16,764 bases of DNA, from positions 1-16,764 of the forward strand of contig CATXCY010000048.1 in NCBI GenBank assembly GCA_958366945.1. Direction: 5' to 3'. Shown piece after piece: positions 1-7,660 of this stretch. This DNA comes from Bruticola sp004554425 (lineage in GTDB: Bacteria > Vulcanimicrobiota > Xenobia > Xenobiales > Xenobiaceae). Below the pieces are notes generated by a model. It did no database searches. It was given only the letters and a program-made list of their open reading frames with translations, and was not told where the DNA came from. The stretch's first letter is position 1; the number at the start of each line of letters is the position of its first letter. The translations under genes and the position numbers were made by a program.

Positions 1-32
1 ACTTCTTAAATAGGAGCGTTAGCTCCTTAGAA

Positions 33-56
33 GCCCATCACCTTTAGGTGATGGGC
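33..56. other. Perfect 10-bp hairpin at window edge
   Basis: GCCCATCACC and GGTGATGGGC are perfect complements around a TTTA loop. A second small hairpin (AGGAGC/GCTCCT, 12-27) lies just outside it. Both are downstream of the minus-strand glycosyltransferase gene and could end its transcript, but neither has a proper U-run on either strand. They could also belong to a gene outside the window. Confidence 0.35.
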
Positions 57-93
57 AGTTCACTGTAGCTGAAAAAATAATTTGTCTAATTAA

Positions 94-1293
94 TTATTTT
101 TCGTATTGTGGAAGCAAGCGGGCGTAATACTCCATCAATTTACGTGCTTGTGGTGCCTCTTGAAATTCGCTAATAGCTTTTTGATAGCCGCCTTCAGCTA
201 AACGTTTAGCTAAAGGCGGGTTGTGATATAGCTTAAGAAGCGCTTGAGCTGTGGCTTCAGGATTTTGGGGAGGTACGAGTAAGCCGCTTTTGCCATCTTC
301 TACTACGTCGACTACGCCGCCGACAGCTGTGCAAACTACTGGCCTATGCATGACCATAGCCTCGAGATTAGCTATGCCCAAACCTTCATAATTGGAATTT
401 AAAGCATAAATATCGAAATTGCCTAAATATTCCAGAAGATTGTCGGCCCAACCGACTAAAATGACTTGTTTGCCTAAATTTAATTCCGCTACAAGATTTT
501 CTAATTGTTGACGCAATTTGCCTTGGCCAACAATTATTAAATAAGTTTTAGCGGCTTCTTCTACCGATAGCTTTTGAAGTAGCAAAGCAAAGGCTTTTAT
601 CAAATAATCGTGTCCTTTGGCTTCTTCAAGACGGCCGACCGAACCGATAATAAAAGAGTCTGCTGCTAAGCTGAGCTTTTCTCTCAATTGCTGGGGACTG
701 CCGCAAGGCTGGTATCTTTCCAGGTCTAGGCACCCTTCGCGTACAATGGCCAACTTGTCTGCCGGTACTACACCTTCAGAAACTATTTGCTTAAAGTTTG
801 GAGAAGAAACCGTAAAATGGAAGCAAGCTAAACGGGCAGCTAGCCATTCTAAAATAAAGTACAATTTTTTTGTGAAGAAGCTAGTAGCAGCATTTTCCGG
901 CAACTCATGAATAGTGTGCAAGCGCAGTGGCACTCGGCAAATAAAACCGGCCAGTCTACCTATAAACCCAGCTTTAGAAGTGTGAGTATGAATAATATCT
1001 GGTTTATATTCTCTTATGAAACTTATCAAATTTGAGAGCGAGCGCAAATCTTGATAGGGAGATATTCGTCTACTTATGGGAATATCGACTACTCTAACTC
1101 CCAAGCTTTCTAGTTCGTGACGGAATTTTTGCACTGTGCAAGCTAGTGTCACTTCGTAACCACAAGCCAACATGGCTTCAAATTTACGTCTTAAAAAGCA
1201 CTGAGCAGTTAAATCGATAGTAGTAACGACTAATACTTTTTTGCCGCGACCGGAATTTTCTAAGCCGGTGAGATCGAGAGAAGAACTTACCAT
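94..1293 (-). CDS. GT4-family glycosyltransferase
   Basis: Cytoplasmic or membrane-associated retaining glycosyltransferase of the GT-B fold, expected to move a sugar from a nucleotide-sugar onto a glycan or lipid-linked acceptor, probably for surface polysaccharide. The N-terminal Rossmann half starts at KKVLVVTT (about residue 18) and contains the acceptor-side segment HTHTSKAGFIGRLAG (about 102-116). The C-terminal half has GSVGRLEEAKGHDYL (about 217-231) and the E-x7-E signature EGLGIANLE (about 303-311), followed by a GG-VxDVVEDGKSGLLVP stretch typical of GT4. The length (399 aa) is normal. I start at the ATG at 1293. An in-frame TTG at 1320 would lie inside the hairpin that follows the upstream gene. 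Neither start has a strong Shine-Dalgarno sequence, so the start is the weak point. The donor and acceptor cannot be read from the sequence. Confidence 0.9.
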   Translation of the reverse strand: MVSSSLDLTGLENSGRGKKVLVVTTIDLTAQCFLRRKFEAMLACGYEVTLACTVQKFRHELESLGVRVVDIPISRRISPYQDLRSLSNLISFIREYKPDIIHTHTSKAGFIGRLAGFICRVPLRLHTIHELPENAATSFFTKKLYFILEWLAARLACFHFTVSSPNFKQIVSEGVVPADKLAIVREGCLDLERYQPCGSPQQLREKLSLAADSFIIGSVGRLEEAKGHDYLIKAFALLLQKLSVEEAAKTYLIIVGQGKLRQQLENLVAELNLGKQVILVGWADNLLEYLGNFDIYALNSNYEGLGIANLEAMVMHRPVVCTAVGGVVDVVEDGKSGLLVPPQNPEATAQALLKLYHNPPLAKRLAEGGYQKAISEFQEAPQARKLMEYYARLLPQYEK

Positions 1294-1318
1294 AATTGGG
1301 TAATTCAACTGCTTAGGC

Positions 1319-1354
1319 AAAGCGCCTGCCGACTTATGTGTCAGCAGGCGCTTT
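1319..1354 (-). terminator. Hairpin between the FTR gene and the glycosyltransferase
   Basis: An 11-bp perfect stem (AAAGCGCCTGC/GCAGGCGCTTT) has an inner GAC/GTC pair in its loop. It lies 20 nt past the stop of the ferredoxin:thioredoxin reductase gene on the minus strand. The U-run is short (three), so it may leak or act as an mRNA stabiliser inside an operon rather than as a full stop. Confidence 0.5.
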
Positions 1355-1373
1355 AGATTGAGGCTAGATCATT

Positions 1374-1784
1374 CTATTGTTTATGCCAAGCTTCTATATC
1401 TGCAGCCGAACGATTACAAGGATTACGCTCTATCTCAGGATGCGGATCGGGATTGAGTCCGTACATAAGGCGTCCTTCGTGATCTTCTGGTAAATATTCG
1501 GTAATTGGTAAATTGTTGGGAGCTACATAGAGTAGGCAGTGGCAATATTTATAAATTTGCATCTCGTCACAGGGACAAAGCCAGCGTCTGTGTTTTATTT
1601 CAGCTTGTTTATCAGCATAAAAATTACAAGGACACAAGGGGCGGTTCAATTCTTCCAAGTTGCGGGCCAATCCCTTGAGCACGGCATTTTTTACCCCAGG
1701 AGCTGTGCTGAATTGCGTGCCGGTTTTACGGCGATAATTTTCCGTATAATGTTCTAAACGTTCCATAATCTTGGGATCGGCCAT
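1374..1784 (-). CDS. ftrB: Ferredoxin:thioredoxin reductase, catalytic (beta) subunit
   Basis: Iron-sulfur disulfide reductase that passes electrons from ferredoxin to thioredoxin or a thioredoxin-like partner in the cytoplasm. The full family signature is present: CPC (51-53), CPC (70-72) and CHC (81-83). The spacing is identical to the cyanobacterial/chloroplast enzyme (55/57, 74/76, 85/87, shifted by four). By that alignment Cys51, 70, 72 and 81 hold the 4Fe-4S cluster, and Cys53 and Cys83 form the active disulfide, with His82 beside the cluster. The 136-aa length is close to the family norm, with a slightly long polar C-terminus. No variable (alpha) subunit, thioredoxin or ferredoxin gene is in the window. 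Stand-alone catalytic subunits of this kind are known in anaerobic bacteria and archaea. The Shine-Dalgarno is weak. The gene lies 48 nt downstream of the exported-protein gene and may be co-transcribed with it. Confidence 0.93.
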   Translation of the reverse strand: MADPKIMERLEHYTENYRRKTGTQFSTAPGVKNAVLKGLARNLEELNRPLCPCNFYADKQAEIKHRRWLCPCDEMQIYKYCHCLLYVAPNNLPITEYLPEDHEGRLMYGLNPDPHPEIERNPCNRSAADIEAWHKQ

Positions 1785-1832
1785 GCTGAAAATATCTCTA
1801 CTTTCGTTTTTTTAGTTGCTTAGGAAGACGAT

Positions 1833-2222
1833 CTATTCTATGACATTGTCAGGCATAATAAGTATATCTTTGGCCGTAATGGAGCCGTTCCAGTCGCGAC
1901 CTCCGTTAACTCTAATAACATCACCTTTCTCAATTACACTGAAAATTTCGCTGACAGGTATATTTTCATCGCGTAACCAACCATTTTGAGAAAAACGTTT
2001 AGTAACTTTGGTTTTTAAACGCAAGTAAACCCAATTTTGAGTTACAGTAGGATTGGCGTCCATCTTGGCAATGCCTATGCGCTCTTTGTCTTGATTTAAT
2101 TCTGTAATACGGTAGGTTCCAGAAGCTAGAATAAGCTGAGCTTGAGCCTGGGGAGCATGGACAAATAAAGCAATGAGCAAAATAGCTAAAGTAGCTAAAC
2201 ACAAAGACACGGAGCGTTTCAT
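1833..2222 (-). CDS. Small exported protein of unknown function, possibly OB-fold
   Basis: 129 aa. An N-terminal signal peptide (MKR, hydrophobic core LATLAILLIALFV, Ala/Gln-rich end) has likely cleavage after AQAQA (about residue 28), so the mature protein of about 100 aa should be periplasmic or secreted. The rest looks all-β. The final segment, a KGDVIRVNGG run followed by a GSITAKDILIM run, resembles the last strands of an OB-fold such as the small periplasmic BOF/YgiW-type proteins. I could not match a family, and the fold is an inference. There is no cysteine in the predicted mature part and no lipobox. A good ribosome site (AGAGGA, about 7 nt before the ATG) supports the start. It is the first gene of the minus-strand group and is divergent from the M16 protease. 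Confidence 0.8.
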   Translation of the reverse strand: MKRSVSLCLATLAILLIALFVHAPQAQAQLILASGTYRITELNQDKERIGIAKMDANPTVTQNWVYLRLKTKVTKRFSQNGWLRDENIPVSEIFSVIEKGDVIRVNGGRDWNGSITAKDILIMPDNVIE

Positions 2223-2264
2223 GATATTTTCCTCTTGATTTTTTTCTTATTTAAAGTAAAACGT

Positions 2265-2374
2265 TTAGCCTTTCGGCATAGCGTTATCCTATTCCTTAAC
2301 TTTTGAAGATTTTTTTTCCGGATTAGTTTCTTTATTGGGGAAACATTGGCATTTGTCTAGAATTGAAAGGCTAA
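2265..2374. promoter_or_regulatory. Inverted decamers in the divergent intergenic region
   Basis: TTAGCCTTTC (2265-2274) and its exact reverse complement GAAAGGCTAA (2365-2374) sit roughly symmetrically in the 186-nt gap between the exported-protein gene and the M16 protease. Each copy lies about 35-45 nt upstream of one start codon. This could be a pair of binding sites for a shared regulator. I see no convincing sigma70 promoter in either direction. Confidence 0.25.
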
Positions 2375-2408
2375 GTTACGTTAAATGCTGTGCCTTTGAG
2401 GTTTTTTT

Positions 2409-5273
2409 GTGAGTTTTTTAAATAAATTAAAGTATCGAGTTCTGTTTATAGGTGGAATTTTCCGCAAAAAGAGTTTGCCTGCTTTGAATTTGAAGGGTAA
2501 GCTAATTTTACTTTTCTGCCTATGGTCAGGCATACTGGGTTTGTGTCTTTTTACCTATAGAGCTGAAGCTCAGGAATTTCCTCAATTGCAAACCGAGCAA
2601 AACAATCTTCCTGGTGGTGTTGTTCGTACCGTAACTTTGAGCTCTGGTGTGAAAGCTCTAATCCAGCGTGTACCCAATTCAGAGGCGGCAGGAATTAGTT
2701 TATCAGTAAAGGCTGGATCTCAATTAGACACAAAAGGATCTTGGGGCAGAGCTCACTTTTTGGAACATTTGCTATTTCGCAGAACTAGCGCTTTTTCTGG
2801 TGGCAAGCTGACCGTATCTTTAGAAAATGTCGGAGCCGACAGAGGTGCTAATACTACGGAAAATTGCATCAATTTTTGGGAAGTAGTTCCTCAAAGCGCT
2901 TTGGATTTAACTTTACAAATAGAAGCTGACCGTTTAAGTGGAGTAGTTTTTACTAAAAATGAATTAGAAATGGAGCGCAAGCTTCTCCTTGACGAGTTAA
3001 ATAAACTCAGAGCCAATCCTTGGCGTCTGGTGCAGCAATATCTGTTGGGCAATTTGTATCCTCATTTGGCCGAAGGGGAGCTTGTTCCAGATGGAGATGC
3101 TGAAGATATAAAAAATATCACGGCCAAAGAATTGGTCGACTTCTATAAACATAGTTTTGTGCCTGGACGAGCTTGTGTATATTTAATTACTTCCGAACCT
3201 TTTAATTTGGCTGCAGCTAGATTGGAACGCCATTTTGGGCAAAATTTATTGGAAAAAAGAAAAGCTTGGGAAAGACAAAGCGAAGCCGTTTATCAAAAGC
3301 AAAAAGAGCTTCACAAGGCAAATGGCCTCCAAGCTGCTTCTTCCCAAAAGGTGCTTTCTTTTGCCAAAGTGAAAGCGTGTACAGATAAAAGTGGCCAAGG
3401 TTTGGTAGTGTTGGCTTGGCCTTCTCCTAAATTTAATTCGGCCGATTATGCTAATTGGTTAGTATTGAATATTCTTTGGGCAGACAGTTCCGAAGCTTAT
3501 TTGCAAAAAGTTTTGCGTGACCACAATTTATATTCTCAAGTTAAAATTAACTATGACATTGATTTTGGCGACTCTCTGTATGTAGTGGGAGCTCATTGCA
3601 CTCCGGAAGTAGAGCCTCAGGAAGTAGCACGTTTATTGGAAAAAGCTGTGGTTGCTCCGGTAGACGAGAGTTTTGTGACAAGACGTTTGGAAGCGGCCAA
3701 GGGTAGAGCGACAGCCCATTTTTACCAATTGTGGCAAAATTATCGTGATCGTCTTTCACTTTTTAAAGAATTGGGTGCTGGTAAAGAAAACGGAGTAGTT
3801 ATTTCTATTCCCGAAGCTATATCCAAAGTTAGAGTTGAAGATGTTTGCTCACTTTGGCGAAAATTGGCTCTTAAAGAGCCCCAAAAGTTTATTTCAGATC
3901 GAGCCGATTTTTGGAGAAATTTGGAAGCTTCTCCGGGGCCGCGTACTGTTTTTGCTGAAGCTGAAAATTCGTCAAGCAGTTCAAATAGTCAGACTGATAC
4001 AAAGAGCAAATACAAAAATTATGCTGATTCCGCAGCCAAGCACTTTAAGTCCTCAAACGGAATAAGTTGGCAAGTTTGGACAGACGATTCTTTGCCTATT
4101 GTGGTTATGCGTGGCTTTTTGCCTTTTCCTGAAGGTAGTCGGTTTGAAGTCAGCCGAGCTGCTGCCGGAATGTTAGGCCGCCATCTTATCAAAGAAGGTG
4201 ATATATCTGTTCCTTTTGCCGAAGTTGTGGAGCGCGAAGGCATATCTTTGAATTTTCAGCAATATCATAACGGTGTGATGATTGATGGCTGGTGCTTACG
4301 TGAGCAATTGCCTCGCTTTTTAGAATTGCTCAATTCCGTATTTGCAGAATCTCAATTTGAACATCTGGAAGTAGAGCGGGCTTTATCTAGATATAAGCGT
4401 GGCAATGCTGGCTTAAAATCCAGCGATTGGAGCCAGGCACTGTCTGTTTTTGCCTCGCAAATAAATCGAACAGCTTCTAAAGAGAGTGAACAAGCAAATC
4501 AAGTAGAGCTCAGTCAGGCTGAGCTTATGCAAAATTTGCGTTTGTTAGCCAATCCCCAAAATTTATCGTTGAGTTTCTCTGGCTGTGTTCAAGCTGATGA
4601 ATTACAAAAAATGTGTCAGTTTGGTGCTTTTGTTCAACCGTCTGATAGTTTGGATGTGAAAAATACCAATATAACCAGCCGTGTGGCGGCCTCGCTTTCT
4701 TCCGGAACTAAGAAAGTGTATATAGAGAGTAGACAGCCAGGTGCACTTATTTTGGCCGGTAATATTGGCCCTAGCTCAAACCATCCTGACTATTTTGCTT
4801 ATAAGATAATTTTGCAAATTCTGGGTGGCAACAGCAGTGCTCGCTTACCTTTAAGAGTCGTTCATTTGGAAAAGCTTGGCAATCGCGCTGTCACTTACGA
4901 TTTGACAGCTGGCCTAGGAGCCTCAGCTTGGTTGGCCGCTTTACAAATAAAAGAAGAACACCAAGGACGATCGATGGCTATTTTGCGTCAAGAGTTACAG
5001 CGCTTGGCCTCTAACCCCTCTCAAGCAGAGCTGAAACGGGCTATTTCCGCTTGTAAAGGCAAATTGCAAGTTGCCTGGAGTAGTCCAGCTGGAAAAGCTG
5101 AATGGTTGTGCTGGCATAAAGACCGGGGAGAAACACTTCAGGATCCGGAAAATTATTTGGCCGCTTATGATAAAGTTAGCTTGTCTGACATTAAAAGAGT
5201 GGCTAAGACATGGTTTAATGGGCAATCTTTAACTATTGTAATCAGTCAAAAAAAGCAAAATTCGGCTAAGTAA
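2409..5273 (+). CDS. Exported M16-family zinc metalloprotease, two fused halves
   Basis: A 954-aa protease of the pitrilysin/insulinase (M16) family. A long basic N-terminus and a hydrophobic core (about 31-50) ending in RAEAQ suggest a signal peptide and a periplasmic enzyme. The zinc site is complete: HFLEH at 116-120 (inverted HxxEH) and the third ligand Glu196, exactly 76 residues after His120. An M16_C-like region follows (about 239 onward). After a Ser/Asn-rich linker (about 517-545) comes a second M16-like half. It lacks HxxEH (GRHLIKEG at the equivalent place) but keeps the SARLPLR segment (about 811-817) typical of the inactive partner. In M16B enzymes these halves are often separate adjacent genes; here they are one chain, the size of pitrilysin. 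The start is GTG, with GAGG 8 nt upstream. Substrate is unknown; peptide or processing-peptidase roles are possible. Confidence 0.92.
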   Translation: MSFLNKLKYRVLFIGGIFRKKSLPALNLKGKLILLFCLWSGILGLCLFTYRAEAQEFPQLQTEQNNLPGGVVRTVTLSSGVKALIQRVPNSEAAGISLSVKAGSQLDTKGSWGRAHFLEHLLFRRTSAFSGGKLTVSLENVGADRGANTTENCINFWEVVPQSALDLTLQIEADRLSGVVFTKNELEMERKLLLDELNKLRANPWRLVQQYLLGNLYPHLAEGELVPDGDAEDIKNITAKELVDFYKHSFVPGRACVYLITSEPFNLAAARLERHFGQNLLEKRKAWERQSEAVYQKQKELHKANGLQAASSQKVLSFAKVKACTDKSGQGLVVLAWPSPKFNSADYANWLVLNILWADSSEAYLQKVLRDHNLYSQVKINYDIDFGDSLYVVGAHCTPEVEPQEVARLLEKAVVAPVDESFVTRRLEAAKGRATAHFYQLWQNYRDRLSLFKELGAGKENGVVISIPEAISKVRVEDVCSLWRKLALKEPQKFISDRADFWRNLEASPGPRTVFAEAENSSSSSNSQTDTKSKYKNYADSAAKHFKSSNGISWQVWTDDSLPIVVMRGFLPFPEGSRFEVSRAAAGMLGRHLIKEGDISVPFAEVVEREGISLNFQQYHNGVMIDGWCLREQLPRFLELLNSVFAESQFEHLEVERALSRYKRGNAGLKSSDWSQALSVFASQINRTASKESEQANQVELSQAELMQNLRLLANPQNLSLSFSGCVQADELQKMCQFGAFVQPSDSLDVKNTNITSRVAASLSSGTKKVYIESRQPGALILAGNIGPSSNHPDYFAYKIILQILGGNSSARLPLRVVHLEKLGNRAVTYDLTAGLGASAWLAALQIKEEHQGRSMAILRQELQRLASNPSQAELKRAISACKGKLQVAWSSPAGKAEWLCWHKDRGETLQDPENYLAAYDKVSLSDIKRVAKTWFNGQSLTIVISQKKQNSAK

Positions 5274-5280
5274 AAAATGA

Positions 5281-5335
5281 AAAAAATAGACTCACAACTA
5301 ACCTTTTATAGGCATTGTCGTGAGTCTATTTTTTT
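5281..5335. terminator. Bidirectional intrinsic terminator
   Basis: A 15-bp perfect stem (5281-5295 with 5320-5334) begins with an A-run and ends with a T-run, around a 24-nt loop. It gives a U-tract on both strands. It lies between the convergent M16 protease gene (stop at 5273) and the minus-strand gene ending at 5374, and can serve both. Confidence 0.8.
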
Positions 5336-5373
5336 GTCTGGCCTTTGTAAGGCTAACAGAACAAAAAGCTAGC

Positions 5374-5967
5374 TTAAGCTTCGGCCTTCATTGATCTCAA
5401 GTTGTGGATCAAGAATTGCATAATGCCGTCAGCCATAGGTAAAATTTTCTCTTCCAAAATGCGCACCAAAGCGTCACGCATATTGTCTAAGCGATGAGAT
5501 TCAGCGTAAGCGATTATATTCTCATCGGAAAGCCACTCAGAAGTGGGAATATAATATCCAACTTCGATAAAGAAGCGATCACTCTTACCAGCGTCCTTGG
5601 AAGGGCGGACAATCAGGCACTGAATATCATTTCCGTGAGGGCCGGCACTCAGAATTTGCTTAACTTCTTTTTTCACGCGCTCTACCACATCGGCTTCGAC
5701 AACTTTTTTATCAGTCACTTCTGTGGGTTCTTTGTCTTGGTCGATACTGGCATAAGGAGCGGAGAAGAGGAGGACATTTCCTTTTCCGTCTTCGGATACT
5801 TCCGTCTTTTCGAAAGCGAAAGTCTTAGAACTTTCTACGTCTAAAAATCTGAGGCCGCCTAATTTTGTAGGGCTGCCCTGGGCAACGTACTGGCGGAAAA
5901 TTTGCGTTAAAATAACATTGATCTGATCGGCGACGCGGCTCAGGTTCAGGTTTGTTTGTGCTGACAC
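5374..5967 (-). CDS. Cytoplasmic protein of unknown function (197 aa)
   Basis: I do not recognise a family. There is no signal peptide or membrane segment and no cysteine-rich or nucleotide-binding motif. The predicted layout is an N-terminal helix (about 5-30), a β-rich middle containing a charged, acidic segment (about 75-100), and a helical C-terminus (about 150-195, with ALVRILEEKILPMADGIMQFL). The start is GTG at 5967, supported by AAGAGGTAG about 8 nt upstream. It is a single-gene unit between a terminator on its 3' side and a possible promoter about 65-90 nt upstream. The α-β-α shape and acidic surface recall chaperone-like small proteins, but that is only an impression. Confidence 0.75.
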   Translation of the reverse strand: MSAQTNLNLSRVADQINVILTQIFRQYVAQGSPTKLGGLRFLDVESSKTFAFEKTEVSEDGKGNVLLFSAPYASIDQDKEPTEVTDKKVVEADVVERVKKEVKQILSAGPHGNDIQCLIVRPSKDAGKSDRFFIEVGYYIPTSEWLSDENIIAYAESHRLDNMRDALVRILEEKILPMADGIMQFLIHNLRSMKAEA

Positions 5968-6030
5968 TTTAGTCTACCTCTTGACTTACTTCTCACGAAA
6001 AAAACTGAGGGATTCTGGCATATTGGCAAA

Positions 6031-6059
6031 CTTATCCGACTCGATGCGATTTTGTCGAA
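6031..6059 (-). promoter_or_regulatory. Possible promoter for the 197-aa protein gene
   Basis: On the minus strand TTCGAC, a 17-nt spacer and GATAAG resemble -35 and -10 boxes. They would give a 5' UTR of about 55 nt before the GTG at 5967. The match to consensus is modest. The rest of the 5968-6198 gap holds no convincing gene; the only plus-strand reading frame there runs straight through the threonine synthase terminator. Confidence 0.3.
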
Positions 6060-6198
6060 TAAATTCCCTCCGCAATGGATAATGCCCTATCTATATACAT
6101 CCGTCGCCTATTCTGCAGCTTCATTCTTTGTCCTTCTCGGCTGTTTGCCATAATTTGTCTATCCGTTTTACGCTTAATCTACGCTCCAATTTTTACAC

Positions 6199-6239
6199 AA
6201 AAAAGCCCTTGGCTTAATTTTTTTTATTGCCAAGGGCTT
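6199..6239 (-). terminator. Intrinsic terminator of threonine synthase
   Basis: An 11-bp perfect stem (AAGCCCTTGGC/GCCAAGGGCTT, 6203-6213 with 6229-6239) and an A/T-rich loop are followed on the minus strand by six Us. It begins 28 nt past the stop of the threonine synthase gene. Confidence 0.92.
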
Positions 6240-6266
6240 GGTCTCTTTGATAAAGCCTAAGAAGCT

Positions 6267-7526
6267 TTATACACCTAAGATTTTATGTAAAGTCTCTTTA
6301 AGTTCGGCAGGATTGCGATCAATAGAAATGGCGGAAGTATGTAAAGCTTTCATAGCTCCGTCGATATCTTTGAGACCGTTACCAGTAACTAAAGCAACAA
6401 CTTTAGCATCAGCAGGAATTAAATTATTTTTACGGGCTTTAATAAGGCCGGCAATGGGAGTGGCACCGGCTGGCTCAGCAAAGACGCCTGCATTGGCAGC
6501 TAAAAGGGCTTGGCCTTGTTTAATCTCATCATCTTCGACAACGATGAACTGGCCGCCAGATTGGTGAACGCCGCGCAAAGCTAAAGAGGCCGCTCTGGGC
6601 ATACCTACGCTAATAGAGTCGGCGTAAGTGTCAGCGTCGGGCTCGGATACTACTTTGTCACCATTGGCGAAGGCCTTAGATAACACTGAAGAACCGCGAG
6701 CTTGTACGCCTATAAGTTTAGGCAATTTGTCGATAAGTCCCATGCGTTTGAGATCTAAGAAGCCTTTGCCTACACCGCCGATAATGCATCCGTCGCCTAC
6801 AGAGACGGCTACATAGTCAGGAGCTTGATAACCGCAATTTTCCCAGATCTCCAAGGCGGCAGTCTTTTTGCCTTCTAAGAGGTAGGGGTTGAAACCGGTA
6901 TTGCGGTTGTACCAACCAAAATCTTTGGTAGCTTGTAAAGAAAGTTCGAAAGCGTCATCGTAAGTACCGCGTACGGATAAAACGGTAGCGCCGAACATAA
7001 GCAACTGGGCCACTTTAGCCTTAGGAGCTCTTTCAGGGACGAAAATAATAGTTTTCAAACCCATAGAAGCACACATGCCGGAAAGGGAAGAGGCAGCGTT
7101 GCCAGTGGAGGCAGCGGTAATAAGATCTAAGCCCATCTCTTTGGCAGAAGCGGCGCAAACAGCACTGGCGCGATCTTTTAAAGATCCGGTGGGATTTTGG
7201 CCATCATCTTTTATAAAAAGATTTTCGTAGCCTAATACTTTGCCTAAGCGTTTGGCGTTGTAGAAAGGAGTTTGGCCTACGCGCAGAGGAGGAAGATTCT
7301 CCGCGCTATGCAGAGGCAATACGGGAGCCCAACGGGCTAAGCCGGTCAAATTGCAATTTTTAAGTTGCTCGGGCTGAAGTTTTTTAGCCGCTTGCTCATA
7401 GTCGTATAAAACTTCTAAAATTCCGTCGTTACCGCAGTCTTCGCAAGTATAACGGAAAGTGTCGGGGCTATAGCTGCGCTGACAAAGCGAGCAGCGCAAT
7501 TCTGTTACAGGAAAAGTGTTTGTCAT
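6267..7526 (-). CDS. thrC: Threonine synthase (PLP-dependent, with N-terminal zinc-ribbon)
   Basis: Converts O-phospho-homoserine to threonine and phosphate in the cytoplasm, the last step of threonine synthesis. The PLP-binding lysine is Lys117 in NPTGSLKDRA. The STGNAASSL loop (about 140-148) and the SVGDGCIIGGVGKGF glycine-rich segment (about 242-256) fit the fold-type II enzymes. The N-terminus has paired cysteines at 12/15 and 28/31, a small zinc-ribbon typical of this subtype. The 419-aa length is normal. No other threonine gene (hom, thrB) is nearby, so it seems to be its own unit with a strong terminator. The Shine-Dalgarno is weak; a TATAAA box (7545-7550 on the minus strand) could be the -10. 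The main alternative is the related cysteate synthase, less likely outside methanogens. Confidence 0.93.
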   Translation of the reverse strand: MTNTFPVTELRCSLCQRSYSPDTFRYTCEDCGNDGILEVLYDYEQAAKKLQPEQLKNCNLTGLARWAPVLPLHSAENLPPLRVGQTPFYNAKRLGKVLGYENLFIKDDGQNPTGSLKDRASAVCAASAKEMGLDLITAASTGNAASSLSGMCASMGLKTIIFVPERAPKAKVAQLLMFGATVLSVRGTYDDAFELSLQATKDFGWYNRNTGFNPYLLEGKKTAALEIWENCGYQAPDYVAVSVGDGCIIGGVGKGFLDLKRMGLIDKLPKLIGVQARGSSVLSKAFANGDKVVSEPDADTYADSISVGMPRAASLALRGVHQSGGQFIVVEDDEIKQGQALLAANAGVFAEPAGATPIAGLIKARKNNLIPADAKVVALVTGNGLKDIDGAMKALHTSAISIDRNPAELKETLHKILGV

Positions 7527-7562
7527 AGTCGGCTATACTTCGAGTTTATACGCTGTTCACCC

Positions 7563-7600
7563 TTGCAAAGTAGTCGATAATGTTGTATTTATACTACTTT
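7563..7600 (+). promoter_or_regulatory. Inverted repeat over the porin promoter region
   Basis: AAAGTAGT (7567-7574) and ACTACTTT (7593-7600) are exact reverse complements 18 nt apart, upstream of the porin start. A TTGCAA (7563-7568) followed 17 nt later by TATTTA (7586-7591) may be a weak promoter overlapped by the repeat. The layout suits a repressor or activator site, but the promoter call is weak. Confidence 0.3.
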
Positions 7601-7660
7601 AGCTTGTTTAATTGTGCAGGTAATTATTTTTTTTGCGAAAAAGTATGCCAGGTTATGGTT

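Noticed and set aside
1294..1320. TTG start for the glycosyltransferase, nine codons upstream of the ATG
   Set aside because: It falls inside the stem of the hairpin that follows the upstream gene, and the conserved domain begins well after the ATG. Neither start has a good ribosome site, so this is a preference, not proof.
6075..6260. 61-codon plus-strand frame with a hydrophobic, Cys-rich peptide
   Set aside because: It runs through the threonine synthase terminator, has no convincing ribosome site and lies antisense in an intergenic gap.
7580..7660. Longer N-terminus for the porin
   Set aside because: The extra 27 residues would precede a normal signal peptide, and the ribosome site fits the ATG at 7661.
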